From assembly GCF_000214595.1 (NCBI RefSeq), contig NZ_AFIG01000001.1:972382-1036381 (forward strand): 64,000 nt of DNA, in the 5' to 3' direction. Positions 27,732 through 36,405 of this stretch are shown here, in pieces; the stretch's first letter is position 1; the number at the start of each line of letters is the position of its first letter. A program made the position numbers and the translations under genes. Under the pieces are notes generated by a model. That model ran no database searches, had not been told where the DNA came from, and saw nothing but the letters and a program-made list of their open reading frames with translations. The DNA comes from Methylophaga thalassica MP (GTDB lineage Bacteria; Pseudomonadota; Gammaproteobacteria; Nitrosococcales; Methylophagaceae).

Positions 27732-29042
27732 ATGTCGTCAGATCCAAATTATTTACTAGATCAGAAAAAACTCGAATCATTAAGTCACTACATTGATATG
27801 TTACTTGATGCGATCTGTATCGTTGATAAAGAAGGCCATTTCCTTTTCCTCAGTGCTGGTGCTGAACGCATATTCGGTTATTCACGGGAGGAGTTATTGG
27901 GTAAACAAATGCTGGAAATGGTTCATCCTGATGATCGTGAAGCCACGCTCAATGCGGTTGACGACATTATGAATGGCCTGGAAAAAACAGACTTTGAGAA
28001 CCGCTATATACGTAAAGATGGACAGATTGTTTATTTACTGTGGTCAGCTAAGTGGGCGAGCAATGAGGCTTTTCGTATAGCCGTTGCCAGAGATATATCC
28101 CGGCATAAACGCGCTGAAGCGATTCAGTCTGCTATGTATGCGATCTCTGAAGCGGCACATCATGAAGAAAGTTTGTCATCATTGTATAAGCGTATTCATC
28201 AAATCATGGAGACACTATTACCGATCAGTGATTTTGTTATTGCATTGTATGACCAGCAAACTCAACTTCTGACGTTTGCTTATACTAGTAGTGATGTCGA
28301 TGGAGAATTGCTGCATGCGCATCTCAGCCAGAACCTGACATCCTGGATTGATTCAAGAAAGGTATGCTTCGATACTGATAATGGTTGGATCAAGGTACCA
28401 CTGTGCACAGCAGAACGTGTTATAGGTAGTCTGATTGCCAGAGTTGAGGCTCAGCATATCAATACCGAAGATAGCCAACATTTACTTGAATATATTTCAA
28501 CGCAAGTTGCTGCTGCAATTACGCGGAAACAACTGCATGACCGTTTACGCTTTCTGGCGATGTATGATCATTTAACCGGCCTGGCAAATCGTGAGTTGTT
28601 CCATGACCGCATGCAGCTTGCCATCGCAAGGGCGCTAAGACAAAAAACTGAATTGGCTTTGTTTTATCTTGATTTGGACAACTTTAAGCAGGCGAATGAT
28701 ACTTTTGGCCATGATGTCGGGGATGCCTTATTACAACAAGCTGCCGAGCGAATACAGTCGTGTGTTCGAAGTTCTGATACGGTAGCCCGCTTCGGTGGTG
28801 ATGAATTTGTCGTATTACTCGAAACGATAAGTCATCAGCAAGATGCAAAATCTATTGCAGAAAAAATAAGGCAGACGATGGCAAAGGTATTTATCGTTGG
28901 CGGCTGTGAGATTCATTTGTCTAGCAGTATTGGTATTGCTTTATTACCCGTTCATGGTGATGTCGAAAAAACATTATTGCAGCATGCTGATCATGCTATG
29001 TATGAAGCAAAACGTTTGGGGGGTAATCAATACATCATCTGA
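27732..29042 (+). CDS. PAS-GAF-GGDEF diguanylate cyclase (cytoplasmic)
   Basis: A 436-residue soluble protein. An N-terminal PAS domain (residues ~12-130) shows SAGAERIFGYSREELLGKQMLEMVHPDDR and a PAC segment with RYIRKDGQ. A GAF-like region lies in the middle, and a GGDEF domain runs from about 265 to the end. The active site is FGGDEFVVLLE and the RSSD inhibitory site stands five residues upstream. It should make c-di-GMP under control of a small-molecule or redox signal read by PAS/GAF. No transmembrane segment. Transcribed alone, 80 bases after mscS. Confidence 0.9.
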   Translation: MSSDPNYLLDQKKLESLSHYIDMLLDAICIVDKEGHFLFLSAGAERIFGYSREELLGKQMLEMVHPDDREATLNAVDDIMNGLEKTDFENRYIRKDGQIVYLLWSAKWASNEAFRIAVARDISRHKRAEAIQSAMYAISEAAHHEESLSSLYKRIHQIMETLLPISDFVIALYDQQTQLLTFAYTSSDVDGELLHAHLSQNLTSWIDSRKVCFDTDNGWIKVPLCTAERVIGSLIARVEAQHINTEDSQHLLEYISTQVAAAITRKQLHDRLRFLAMYDHLTGLANRELFHDRMQLAIARALRQKTELALFYLDLDNFKQANDTFGHDVGDALLQQAAERIQSCVRSSDTVARFGGDEFVVLLETISHQQDAKSIAEKIRQTMAKVFIVGGCEIHLSSSIGIALLPVHGDVEKTLLQHADHAMYEAKRLGGNQYII

Positions 29043-29067
29043 TTAATAGATATATTTTGCATCGTGT

Positions 29068-29946
29068 TTACTCAGGGTAAAACACTTTGCTTACCGATTG
29101 GCTGATTTTTGCGATGACCGCATTTTTTTCATTTTTTGAGCGTTCTGAGCCAGAGTAATACACGATCAATAGATAGGGGTGGCCAGCCTCCGGCCAGATA
29201 ATAGCAACATCATTATTGGCACCATTAGCACCTGATCCGGTTTTATCACCGACAAGCCATGTTGCGGGAACACCAGCACGTATTTTGTCATCTCCTGTTT
29301 GGTTGCCAATTAACCAGTGAATGAGACGTTGTTTCGATGCTTCAGATAAAGTGTCACCAAGTAAGAGGGTTTTTAAGGTTAACAGCATCGCCTTGGGGGT
29401 GGTGGTATCTCTAGGATCTTCAGCTAAGTTAGTATTCAGATTTGGCTCAATTCTATCTAAGCGAGTGGTGTTATCGCCTAAGCTACGGAGATAATCAGTT
29501 AGTCCTTGTGGACCTCCCAAGGTATTAAGCAATAAATTGGCAGCAGTATTATCACTTAATTGCAATGCGGCTTTACTCAAGTCTGCTACCGTCATTGATC
29601 CTTTATCAAGATGTTGTGATGTCACTGGCGCATATTCAAGAATCTCAGATTTATCATAACTTATTAATCGTTCAAGCTTTTCTTGCTTTTGGTCAATACG
29701 CTGTAACACATTAGCGACGAGTAATAATTTGAAGGTACTGCACATGGCAAACCGTTCATTTTCACGGTAGTGAAGTTGTTGACCATCATTTGCATTCCAT
29801 GCCGATACACCAATACGTCCACCATAAATCGTTTCTAGCTGTGTTACCTCGTCTTGCCAGCCGGAGGCGCTATCAGCGGCAAAGACAGGAGATTGAATAG
29901 TGATAACGATAAATAATAAAGTTAATAATTTTAAGATTGATTTCAT
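29068..29946 (-). CDS. Class A beta-lactamase
   Basis: Periplasmic serine beta-lactamase, 292 residues with a signal peptide ending at VFA. All class A motifs are intact: S70-T-F-K73 (MCSTFK), S131-D-N, the omega-loop E167 in EPNLN, and K235-T-G. The segment KTGSG gives Ser at Ambler 237, and Cys stands at Ambler 69; the stretches RFAMCST, RAGVPATW and NNDVAIIWP resemble the CTX-M-type branch of class A. Position 238 is Gly, so the Cys69-Cys238 disulfide of KPC/NMC-type carbapenemases is absent. There is no ampR-type regulator beside it and no mobile element. It converges on the PAS-GGDEF gene. Activity spectrum cannot be read from sequence alone. Confidence 0.93.
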   Translation of the reverse strand: MKSILKLLTLLFIVITIQSPVFAADSASGWQDEVTQLETIYGGRIGVSAWNANDGQQLHYRENERFAMCSTFKLLLVANVLQRIDQKQEKLERLISYDKSEILEYAPVTSQHLDKGSMTVADLSKAALQLSDNTAANLLLNTLGGPQGLTDYLRSLGDNTTRLDRIEPNLNTNLAEDPRDTTTPKAMLLTLKTLLLGDTLSEASKQRLIHWLIGNQTGDDKIRAGVPATWLVGDKTGSGANGANNDVAIIWPEAGHPYLLIVYYSGSERSKNEKNAVIAKISQSVSKVFYPE

Positions 29947-30084
29947 AGATAAGGGATTTATATAGCTAAAAAGTGATTACAGCAGTAGCGAGCAGCAATT
30001 GAGTGAGGTGTGACGGGCTACGATCGCAAGGAAAGAATTATAGCCTCAAATCACTACTTAATCGAATGTGATAAAGGCAGTGGC

Positions 30085-32418
30085 TTAATGAAGAGATAGG
30101 GGCTTTTTGATGTAATCGCTAAAGTCGTCTAAAGGCATAGGTTTGCCAAATAAATACCCTTGATAATTCAAACAGCCGTTTTCAGCCAGGAAAGCTTCCT
30201 GAGCTTCAGTTTCTACACCTTCAGCAATCACTGTCATGCCCATATGATTGCTCATATTAATGACTGTTCGAATGATATGAGCATCATTTGCATTTTCCAG
30301 CATGTGATCGACAAAACTTTTATCGATCTTGATTTCATCGAGTGGAAAGCTACGTAGTATGGATAGAGAAGAGTAGCCCGTGCCAAAGTCATCCAGTGAT
30401 AAAGTGATGCCATAAGACCGTAATTTTTCAATCTTTGTGGCCAGTTCATTGATATTTTTTAACATCAGGCTCTCAGTTATTTCCAGTCGCAAACGCGAGC
30501 CAGAACAGTGATATATCTGAATGCTTGATAAGACAGTTTCAACAAAGTTCTTTTGCATAAACTGTCGTGCACTGATGTTAACGGATAATACTAAATGGGC
30601 TGTTTCGGGATTATTCTGCCAAATCGCTAATTGTTTACAGGCACTTTGCAATACTTCAGTACCAATACGGTGAATAATGTCAGAGTCTTCAGCAATCGGA
30701 ATAAACTCTGCCGGTGAAATCATGCCATGTTTAGGATGTTGCCAACGCAGTAAAATTTCTGCTCCGATCAATTCATGACGATGATTCACCTGTGGCTGAA
30801 AGTAGGGAATGATATCGCGATCAAAAATAGCATCGCGGAGGTCATTTTCCAGGCTGGCTTTGAATTCAATACTTGGTTGCAGTTTTTCATCAAAAAAGCG
30901 AAAACAACTACGACCATCTGACTTAGCCTGAAACATGGCATTATCAGCGCGTTTAAAGATTTCATTAACGGATAGAGTATCGCCGAGAAAGTTGCAAATA
31001 CCAATGCTGCACGAAGTCCGATACTGAACATTGCCAATACTGTATATATCACTGATTCCATTGATGATTTTATTGGAGATTAATTCTGCTATTTTTTTGC
31101 TTTTGCCGAGTGTTTCACCAATATTCTCGACTAATATCACGAATTCATCTCCACCAAAGCGGGCAATAGTATCTTCTTCTCTTAGCAGTGTTTTAAGTCG
31201 TGTTGATACCGATTTTAGTAACATGTCGCCAGCAGAATGGCCGTGTAAGTCATTAATATTTTTAAAGTTATCCAAGTCGATAAAGAAAATAGCGCAATAA
31301 GATTTGTTTCGACTGCTTGAATGTATCGCATGTGTGACACGGTCTGTTAATAAGCGTCGGTTAGGCAAGTCAGTTAATGTATCGTAATAAGCAAGGTATT
31401 GGATTTCATCCTGATTTTTTTTGAATTCCGTTTTGTTCTGCACTAGCGTGGCTAAACCCACGACTTGATTCTCACTGTCACGTAAAGCGGTATAGGTCCA
31501 CTCACAGTAAATAATCTCATGCTCTTTGGTCAGGTTTTCATTTTGACAATGTGTCGAATTGCCTTCTGAAATGAGTTTGTGCATTTTTTGAAGCACTTGA
31601 TGTTGAATATCTAATGGCAAAATAAAACTGGCATGTTGATGACGTGCTTCATCTTGACTATAGCCAAAAATCTCCTGCGCGGCCGCATTCCATGAAACAA
31701 CGCATAGATTGAGATCCCATTCAATCACGCCCATCGGGGTATGGTCTAAATGGATACGTTGATGTTGAGATAATTTCTCGATTTCTTCCTGTTGTTTGAT
31801 AGCAGCATGATGTAGCAAGATGTTTTCATGAAGCTTTTTACCTAAATTAGTCGATGCTATTGAAATATAGACAATATAAACGGCTAACAGAATGGCCATT
31901 GCCAGTGACAGTTCTGTCTCGTTGGTAAAAAAGCCGGGCAAAGATAGCAGGTAGATACTGCCAGAGAATAATTTTGATGTAATGGCATCTACTGCATATA
32001 CCACCATCGCACCCCCTGTTACGCCGACAATAACGAGCGTAATGAAAGCTTTATGAGCGACTTCATTGGTTTCTGAAAGAAAGTAATACCCAGCAAATCC
32101 CCATGCCATTCCACACGCTAGAGTTGATAACCGGAATATATTTAACCAATAATCTGTGGGGTAATTAGCTGAGTGTCGTTGAAAATACAGCGTGGTACAG
32201 AAGCGAAGGCCATAAACGAAGCAAAAAATGACGCACCAACCAAATAATATGATGTTGTTGACTTGATCGTATTCCACATAGGCCAGTGTGATAGCAACAA
32301 GGCTAGCAACGATAAAGGATTTGAGGTTGCTACCGAACAACATGTTGATGATTTCGGCTTGTAGTGCCGTTTTCTCATCTTGTTTAACCGGTCTTTCAGC
32401 GGCTGCTTTGGCGTCCAA
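30085..32418 (-). CDS. Membrane PAS-GGDEF-EAL protein (c-di-GMP turnover)
   Basis: A 777-residue inner-membrane protein. An N-terminal membrane domain of about six helices (residues ~35-200, MASE-like) leads to a PAS domain (HTPMGVIEWDLNLCVVSWN), a GGDEF domain and an EAL domain. The cyclase motif is FGGDEF with REED five residues upstream as the inhibitory site. The EAL side keeps EILLRW, NISARQF, EITES, DDFGTGYSS, KIDKSF, AEGVET and QGYLFGKP, so it looks competent for phosphodiesterase activity. The start is TTG with AAAGGA 9 bases before it; no better start was found nearby. Monocistronic; a palindrome-like element shared with the glnN upstream region lies about 65 bases upstream. Confidence 0.9.
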   Translation of the reverse strand: MDAKAAAERPVKQDEKTALQAEIINMLFGSNLKSFIVASLVAITLAYVEYDQVNNIILFGWCVIFCFVYGLRFCTTLYFQRHSANYPTDYWLNIFRLSTLACGMAWGFAGYYFLSETNEVAHKAFITLVIVGVTGGAMVVYAVDAITSKLFSGSIYLLSLPGFFTNETELSLAMAILLAVYIVYISIASTNLGKKLHENILLHHAAIKQQEEIEKLSQHQRIHLDHTPMGVIEWDLNLCVVSWNAAAQEIFGYSQDEARHQHASFILPLDIQHQVLQKMHKLISEGNSTHCQNENLTKEHEIIYCEWTYTALRDSENQVVGLATLVQNKTEFKKNQDEIQYLAYYDTLTDLPNRRLLTDRVTHAIHSSSRNKSYCAIFFIDLDNFKNINDLHGHSAGDMLLKSVSTRLKTLLREEDTIARFGGDEFVILVENIGETLGKSKKIAELISNKIINGISDIYSIGNVQYRTSCSIGICNFLGDTLSVNEIFKRADNAMFQAKSDGRSCFRFFDEKLQPSIEFKASLENDLRDAIFDRDIIPYFQPQVNHRHELIGAEILLRWQHPKHGMISPAEFIPIAEDSDIIHRIGTEVLQSACKQLAIWQNNPETAHLVLSVNISARQFMQKNFVETVLSSIQIYHCSGSRLRLEITESLMLKNINELATKIEKLRSYGITLSLDDFGTGYSSLSILRSFPLDEIKIDKSFVDHMLENANDAHIIRTVINMSNHMGMTVIAEGVETEAQEAFLAENGCLNYQGYLFGKPMPLDDFSDYIKKPLSLH

Positions 32419-32575
32419 ACGGAAGTATCCTTTTTCTGCTTAAACCACAGAGTAAACGTATAGTTAAATGGCTTCAGCAAGCTATGCTAAATACCTACGT
32501 TTAAAATGGTTTTAGCACAGAAAAAATATGCTGTCTATTTTGTTGTGGCCTAATTACTTTGAGACCTTGTTTGGA

Positions 32576-33475
32576 TTAATCTGGCCGAACCTTTTTGGTC
32601 TGGGCTTCCAACCAATCCATAAATAAGCTCAGTCGTTTAGGGATTTGTCTGCGCGATGGATATATGATGGAAATTGGAATAGCAGGTGCTTTTAAGTCTG
32701 GCAATACTTCGATCAACTCACCACTTTCTATATAGCTTCGGGCACTTAAGTCTGGAATCTGGGCGAGTCCCAGACCAGATAAGCAGGAGAATAAATAGGC
32801 ATCTGTACTGTTAACCTGGAGTTTGCTTGTCATTGGTAAATGATGGACAACTTCCTCTTTTACATACTCAAATACGGGTGTTTGTGTTTGCAGATTTTGC
32901 GCGTAATCAATTAATACATGGTGATGTAGATCATTAAGAGACATGGGTACGCCATATTTATCTGCATAGTTCGAACTGACACAATTAATCGTTGATAACA
33001 TGAGTAATGGCCGTGCAATTAAGCTGCTATCTTCGAGTTGGTCGGCACGAATAACGCAATCAATACCGTCTTTAATTAAATCTGTGCGTTGGTCATGGCA
33101 GCTGAGTTTGATATTGATATTTGGATAACTGTCATACCAGTCATGTAGGTTTGGCAGAATAATATTGGCGGCAAAGCGACTAGGCATATCGATATGCAAT
33201 GTGCCAGATAGCTGTGAGGGATGTAAGAAATGCGTGTCGAGCATGTCTACTTGGTCAAGAATGGATAGACATTTTTCAAGATAAATTTCGCCATCATGGG
33301 TGAGATGAATCTGGCGGGTACTTCGTTGTAAAAGTCTGGTTTTAATCTGTTGCTCAAGTGACTTAACGGCTTCGGAGACACTGGATTTAGGCAAACCAAG
33401 CACATCTGCAGCACGGGTAAAGCTGCCTGTTTGTACGACAGTAACAAACCGTTTCATGTTTTCCAGTTTATCCAT
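32576..33475 (-). CDS. LysR-family transcriptional regulator
   Basis: A 299-residue LysR-type regulator. The N-terminal winged helix-turn-helix (RFVTVVQTGSFTRAADVLG, then LPKSSVSEAVKSLEQQ) is followed by the two-lobed effector domain. The protein resembles the large CrgA/AaeR-like branch. It is divergent from an SDR gene, with a perfect 23-base palindrome just upstream of its start, so it probably controls the SDR gene and itself. Effector unknown. Confidence 0.92.
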   Translation of the reverse strand: MDKLENMKRFVTVVQTGSFTRAADVLGLPKSSVSEAVKSLEQQIKTRLLQRSTRQIHLTHDGEIYLEKCLSILDQVDMLDTHFLHPSQLSGTLHIDMPSRFAANIILPNLHDWYDSYPNINIKLSCHDQRTDLIKDGIDCVIRADQLEDSSLIARPLLMLSTINCVSSNYADKYGVPMSLNDLHHHVLIDYAQNLQTQTPVFEYVKEEVVHHLPMTSKLQVNSTDAYLFSCLSGLGLAQIPDLSARSYIESGELIEVLPDLKAPAIPISIIYPSRRQIPKRLSLFMDWLEAQTKKVRPD

Positions 33476-33488
33476 ACTTGCCTAATCT

Positions 33489-33511
33489 ATTGTTTGTTAT
33501 ATCCAAACAAT
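33489..33511. promoter_or_regulatory. Probable LysR operator (perfect palindrome)
   Basis: ATTGTTTG, a 7-base spacer and CAAACAAT form a perfect inverted repeat 14 bases upstream of the LysR start codon and 79 bases before the SDR start. It contains the T-N11-A arrangement typical of LysR-type sites. This is the only strong dyad in the intergenic region. Confidence 0.7.
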
Positions 33512-33589
33512 GATATCGGTTTTTGTCTGTTTATCATGAATTAATTGGTCTTTATGATTTCAGTGAACTCACCAGAAGAGATAATTAAG

Positions 33590-34345
33590 ATGAAAAAACT
33601 AGTATTGGTTACAGGTGGTAGTCGAGGGCTGGGACGCGAAACTGCGCTTTATATAGCAGACAAAGGCTGTGACGTGATGATTACCTACAACAAAAATAAG
33701 GCTGCAGCTGAGGAAGTGGTAAACGCCATTCAGGAAAAAGGGCGGGCTGCAACAGCGATAGCATTGGATGTCAGTCAAGCGTCTACTTTTAAAAGCTTTG
33801 CCGATGCTGTTAAAACTCAACTTGGAACGGCGTTTGAATCCAACCAGCTGGATGTCATTATTCATAATGCGGGGATTGGCATACATAAGTCTTTTGAAGA
33901 TACCACCGAGTCTGATTTTGATACCTTGATGAACATTCACCTGAAAGCACCGTTTTTTCTTACCCAATCGTTGTTAGCGATGATCGCGCCTCAAGGTCAG
34001 ATTATTCATATCTCATCAGGTTTAGCGCGTTTCAGTCTCCCTGGCTATGCCGCTTACGCTATGATGAAAGGTGGTGTTGAAGTATTAACACGTTATTTGG
34101 CAAAGGAACTCGGTACAAAGCAGATTAGAGTCAATACACTGGCACCGGGAGCCATTGAAACTGATTTTGGTGGCGGCATTGTACGAGATAATGCCGAGCT
34201 GAATCGCAGTATCGCTAATCAGACTGCTTTAGGCAGAGTCGGCTTGCCAGATGATATTGCAAAGGCGATGGCAATGCTGATTAGTGACGATAGTGCATGG
34301 GTTAACGGTCAGCGAATTGAAGCTTCCGGTGGCATGTTTCTCTAA
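33590..34345 (+). CDS. Short-chain dehydrogenase/reductase
   Basis: A 251-residue classical SDR. The cofactor motif is TGGSRGLG at the start, NAG stands in IIHNAGIG, the catalytic Ser is in HISSGLARF, and Y-x3-K is YAAYAMMKG with Tyr and Lys in place. The C-terminal VNTLAPGAIETDF and NGQRIEASGGMFL blocks are standard. The Arg after the glycine motif hints at NADPH. I prefer the ATG at 33590, where the SDR homology begins, over a TTG at 33545. Substrate unknown; probably under the adjacent LysR protein. Confidence 0.9.
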   Translation: MKKLVLVTGGSRGLGRETALYIADKGCDVMITYNKNKAAAEEVVNAIQEKGRAATAIALDVSQASTFKSFADAVKTQLGTAFESNQLDVIIHNAGIGIHKSFEDTTESDFDTLMNIHLKAPFFLTQSLLAMIAPQGQIIHISSGLARFSLPGYAAYAMMKGGVEVLTRYLAKELGTKQIRVNTLAPGAIETDFGGGIVRDNAELNRSIANQTALGRVGLPDDIAKAMAMLISDDSAWVNGQRIEASGGMFL

Positions 34346-34360
34346 TAAACAAGCGTGTGG

Positions 34361-34693
34361 TTAATGCCCACCGGTTTTAGAAAAGAGGTTGATCACCAGC
34401 ACGCCTGAGATAATTAAGCCCATGCCAAGCAGGGCAGGCAAATCGAGTTTTTGCCCGTAAAGTATCCAGGAGATGATGGCGATAAGCACAATTCCAAGCC
34501 CAGCCCAGATGGCATAGGCAATACCAACAGGAATGACTCTCAGTGAAAGAGTCAGAAAGTAAAAAGCGGTCAGATAGCCGGTAACGACAATTATCGTGGG
34601 AATAAGTCGGGTAAATTCATGGCTTGCTTTCAGGGCTGAGGTTGCAATGACCTCAGCAACAATAGCGATAGCTAAATATATCCAATGTGGCAT
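34361..34693 (-). CDS. SMR-family multidrug efflux protein (EmrE-like)
   Basis: A 110-residue four-helix membrane protein. The membrane-embedded Glu14 in [13 protein letters not shown] is the proton/drug-coupling residue. [17 protein letters not shown] and the ending [17 protein letters not shown] match EmrE closely, rather than the Gdx/SugE guanidinium exporters. It should export cationic compounds in exchange for protons as a dimer; quaternary amines are plausible natural substrates. It converges on the SDR gene and starts 4 bases after the VF530-type gene ends. Confidence 0.92.
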   Translation of the reverse strand: MPHWIYLAIAIVAEVIATSALKASHEFTRLIPTIIVVTGYLTAFYFLTLSLRVIPVGIAYAIWAGLGIVLIAIISWILYGQKLDLPALLGMGLIISGVLVINLFSKTGGH

Positions 34694-34697
34694 CGTG

Positions 34698-34916
34698 CTA
34701 GCGGCTGAATGTACTGATGTAAAGTTGCTCGACTTTTTTTCTGGCCCAGTCTGTTCTACGCAGAAATTTCAAAGAGGATTTAACAGAGGGATCGTTCTTG
34801 AAACAGTTCAAGTTGATACGCTGAGCAAAGCCATCCCAGCCGAAATGATCGACCAGTTCGGTAACAATCGTTTCAAGCGTAATGCCATGTAATGGGTTAT
34901 TGGGTTGTTGATTCAT
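34698..34916 (-). CDS. VF530-family (DUF2132) DNA-binding protein
   Basis: A 72-residue protein recognised by [42 protein letters not shown] and the closing [11 protein letters not shown]. The family was named from a small helical DNA-binding protein of Vibrio fischeri; its targets and role are unknown. It lies just upstream of the SMR gene and probably shares its transcript. Confidence 0.88.
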   Translation of the reverse strand: MNQQPNNPLHGITLETIVTELVDHFGWDGFAQRINLNCFKNDPSVKSSLKFLRRTDWARKKVEQLYISTFSR

Positions 34917-35098
34917 ATAACACGCTTATTGTTTAGCTGAAATGATCTTGTTAAGAGTAGGGTCAATGCTTATTAAACAATGATACATGACTGTCGTTGC
35001 ATAGCCTAAGATTAACATCCATGTCCGACATCCAGCCAAAATATCTTTATCAATGAAGTCTATCCGTTTTCAAACAAGGGGGATACATCGCTGAACAG

Positions 35099-35857
35099 TC
35101 AATGCGATAGTCTAGCCGCCCGCTGTTTAAAACTGAATATCAGAATTAACATCAGCGTCAGCAATAAGCTGGTTATCCCCAAATGACTCAATGCCAGACC
35201 ACCTTCAGCCACGGGTTTATCAAGAAAATCACCCACTACCGCACCTAATGGTCGGGTGAAAATAAATGCCGCCCAGAACAAAACAGTGTGTGAAACAGCG
35301 GTAGTGAAATAGACAATGGCAATGCTGATAAGCACTGCGCTAAATAACAACGCGCTAGTTGCGTAACCCAGTCCTTCAGTATCTGCAACCCAATCACCCA
35401 AAGCGGTTCCTAATGTTTGTGAGAATAAAATGGTAATCCAGTAAAACATTTCGGCTTTGGGCGAACGTATCTGCTGAATGGAAACTGAGCCTACACTGTT
35501 GCGCCAGATAAATAACGATAACATCAATAATACTAACAACAGTGTAGAACCACCGGCATAACCAATCCCTAAAGAACGATCGGTAAAGTCAGCAATGGTT
35601 GTACCCAATGTAGTGGTTGCAATAATGGTGGCCCAGTAGATGAATACGTTAAATGTTCGGGCATTGATTTGCAGGGACACTACAGTAAGAAAAATAACAG
35701 CAAAAATGATACTACTGATGAGATAGCCAATATTCATTGCCATTGAAACTAAATCGCCAGCTGTTTCACCCACGGTGGTCGCAAATATCTTGATTATCCA
35801 AAATATCAGGGTGACTTCCGGTACCTTGCTTACAATCTCATGATGTTCTGTTTTCAC
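35099..35857 (-). CDS. COG4705-type membrane protein with four internal repeats
   Basis: A 252-residue inner-membrane protein with about eight helices. Four repeats are visible at residues 19-35, 74-90, 139-155 and 194-210, each reading roughly (F/Y)W-x6-T-x-(L/V)G-x4-D, with offsets of 55, 65 and 55 residues. The second and third are followed by LGIGYAGG or LGLGYATS. This pattern suggests two rounds of duplication and a symmetric core with acidic residues in the membrane, as in cation transporters. I place it in the COG4705 uncharacterised membrane family. It is monocistronic, between a VF530 gene and a CHMI gene. Transport substrate unknown. Confidence 0.8.
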   Translation of the reverse strand: MKTEHHEIVSKVPEVTLIFWIIKIFATTVGETAGDLVSMAMNIGYLISSIIFAVIFLTVVSLQINARTFNVFIYWATIIATTTLGTTIADFTDRSLGIGYAGGSTLLLVLLMLSLFIWRNSVGSVSIQQIRSPKAEMFYWITILFSQTLGTALGDWVADTEGLGYATSALLFSAVLISIAIVYFTTAVSHTVLFWAAFIFTRPLGAVVGDFLDKPVAEGGLALSHLGITSLLLTLMLILIFSFKQRAARLSH

Positions 35858-35986
35858 TGCTGCCTCACTGTTTTAAATCTATTAGAGTTGAAGCCTCTAT
35901 TTCGATGAGTGACCTATTATCAATAGGTCGACAGCGTTATTGTTCTATGAATTACTTAAACGTAACTTAAGCAGTGATATTGATAT

Positions 35987-36334
35987 TTATACCAGTGTTG
36001 CTTTTGCATAGGCTGGAGTATCAATCTCAACAGTTTCTGCGGTAATGGTGATATCGGCCAAAGGCAAGGTAGTACAGAGACGTTCTACAATCAGATTCGT
36101 TAAACGTTTTTTCTGTTCTTCTGTTCGTCCCCGATGAAGCCTGACGGTGACATGTATAAAGTGGCTGTGATTATCACCCAACTGAAATGTTGGGTAAGCA
36201 ATGCTGCGGGTTTTAATATGACCAGGCTCAAACAGTAAAGCGTCGATAGCAGCTTGATGCACCGTCGACGCTAAGGCGGAATCAGTTGTGATGTCGGCAG
36301 TCGAAGCGGAATGTTCAATAATACAATGTGGCAA
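35987..36334 (-). CDS. 5-carboxymethyl-2-hydroxymuconate isomerase family protein
   Basis: A 115-residue member of the CHMI family, which belongs to the tautomerase superfamily. The N-terminal Pro2, exposed after Met removal, is the catalytic base in the superfamily (MPHCIIEHS). FIHVTVRLHRGRTEEQKKRL and a C-terminal VEIDTPAY block fit the family. The homoprotocatechuate genes that accompany true HpaF are absent here, so the substrate may differ. It stands alone downstream of the glnN terminator, reading the same way. Confidence 0.8.
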   Translation of the reverse strand: MPHCIIEHSASTADITTDSALASTVHQAAIDALLFEPGHIKTRSIAYPTFQLGDNHSHFIHVTVRLHRGRTEEQKKRLTNLIVERLCTTLPLADITITAETVEIDTPAYAKATLV

Positions 36335-36360
36335 AGCTATTTCTCCCCAATATCAGTAAG

Positions 36361-36388
36361 AAAAAAGGCCGCTGATGGCGGCCTTTTT
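36361..36388 (-). terminator. Terminator of the glutamine synthetase III gene
   Basis: AAAAAGGCCGC and GCGGCCTTTTT form an 11-base perfect stem around a 5-base loop, with a T-run on the minus strand. It lies 18 bases after the stop of the glutamine synthetase and may act in both directions. Confidence 0.9.
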
Positions 36389-36405
36389 ATCGTCGTCAAA
36401 ACTGC

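Noticed and set aside
29068-29946. Beta-lactamase as part of a resistance island
   Set aside because: No integrase, transposase, direct repeats or other resistance genes nearby; base composition looks like the neighbours. The SMR gene 5 kb away is an ordinary chromosomal type.
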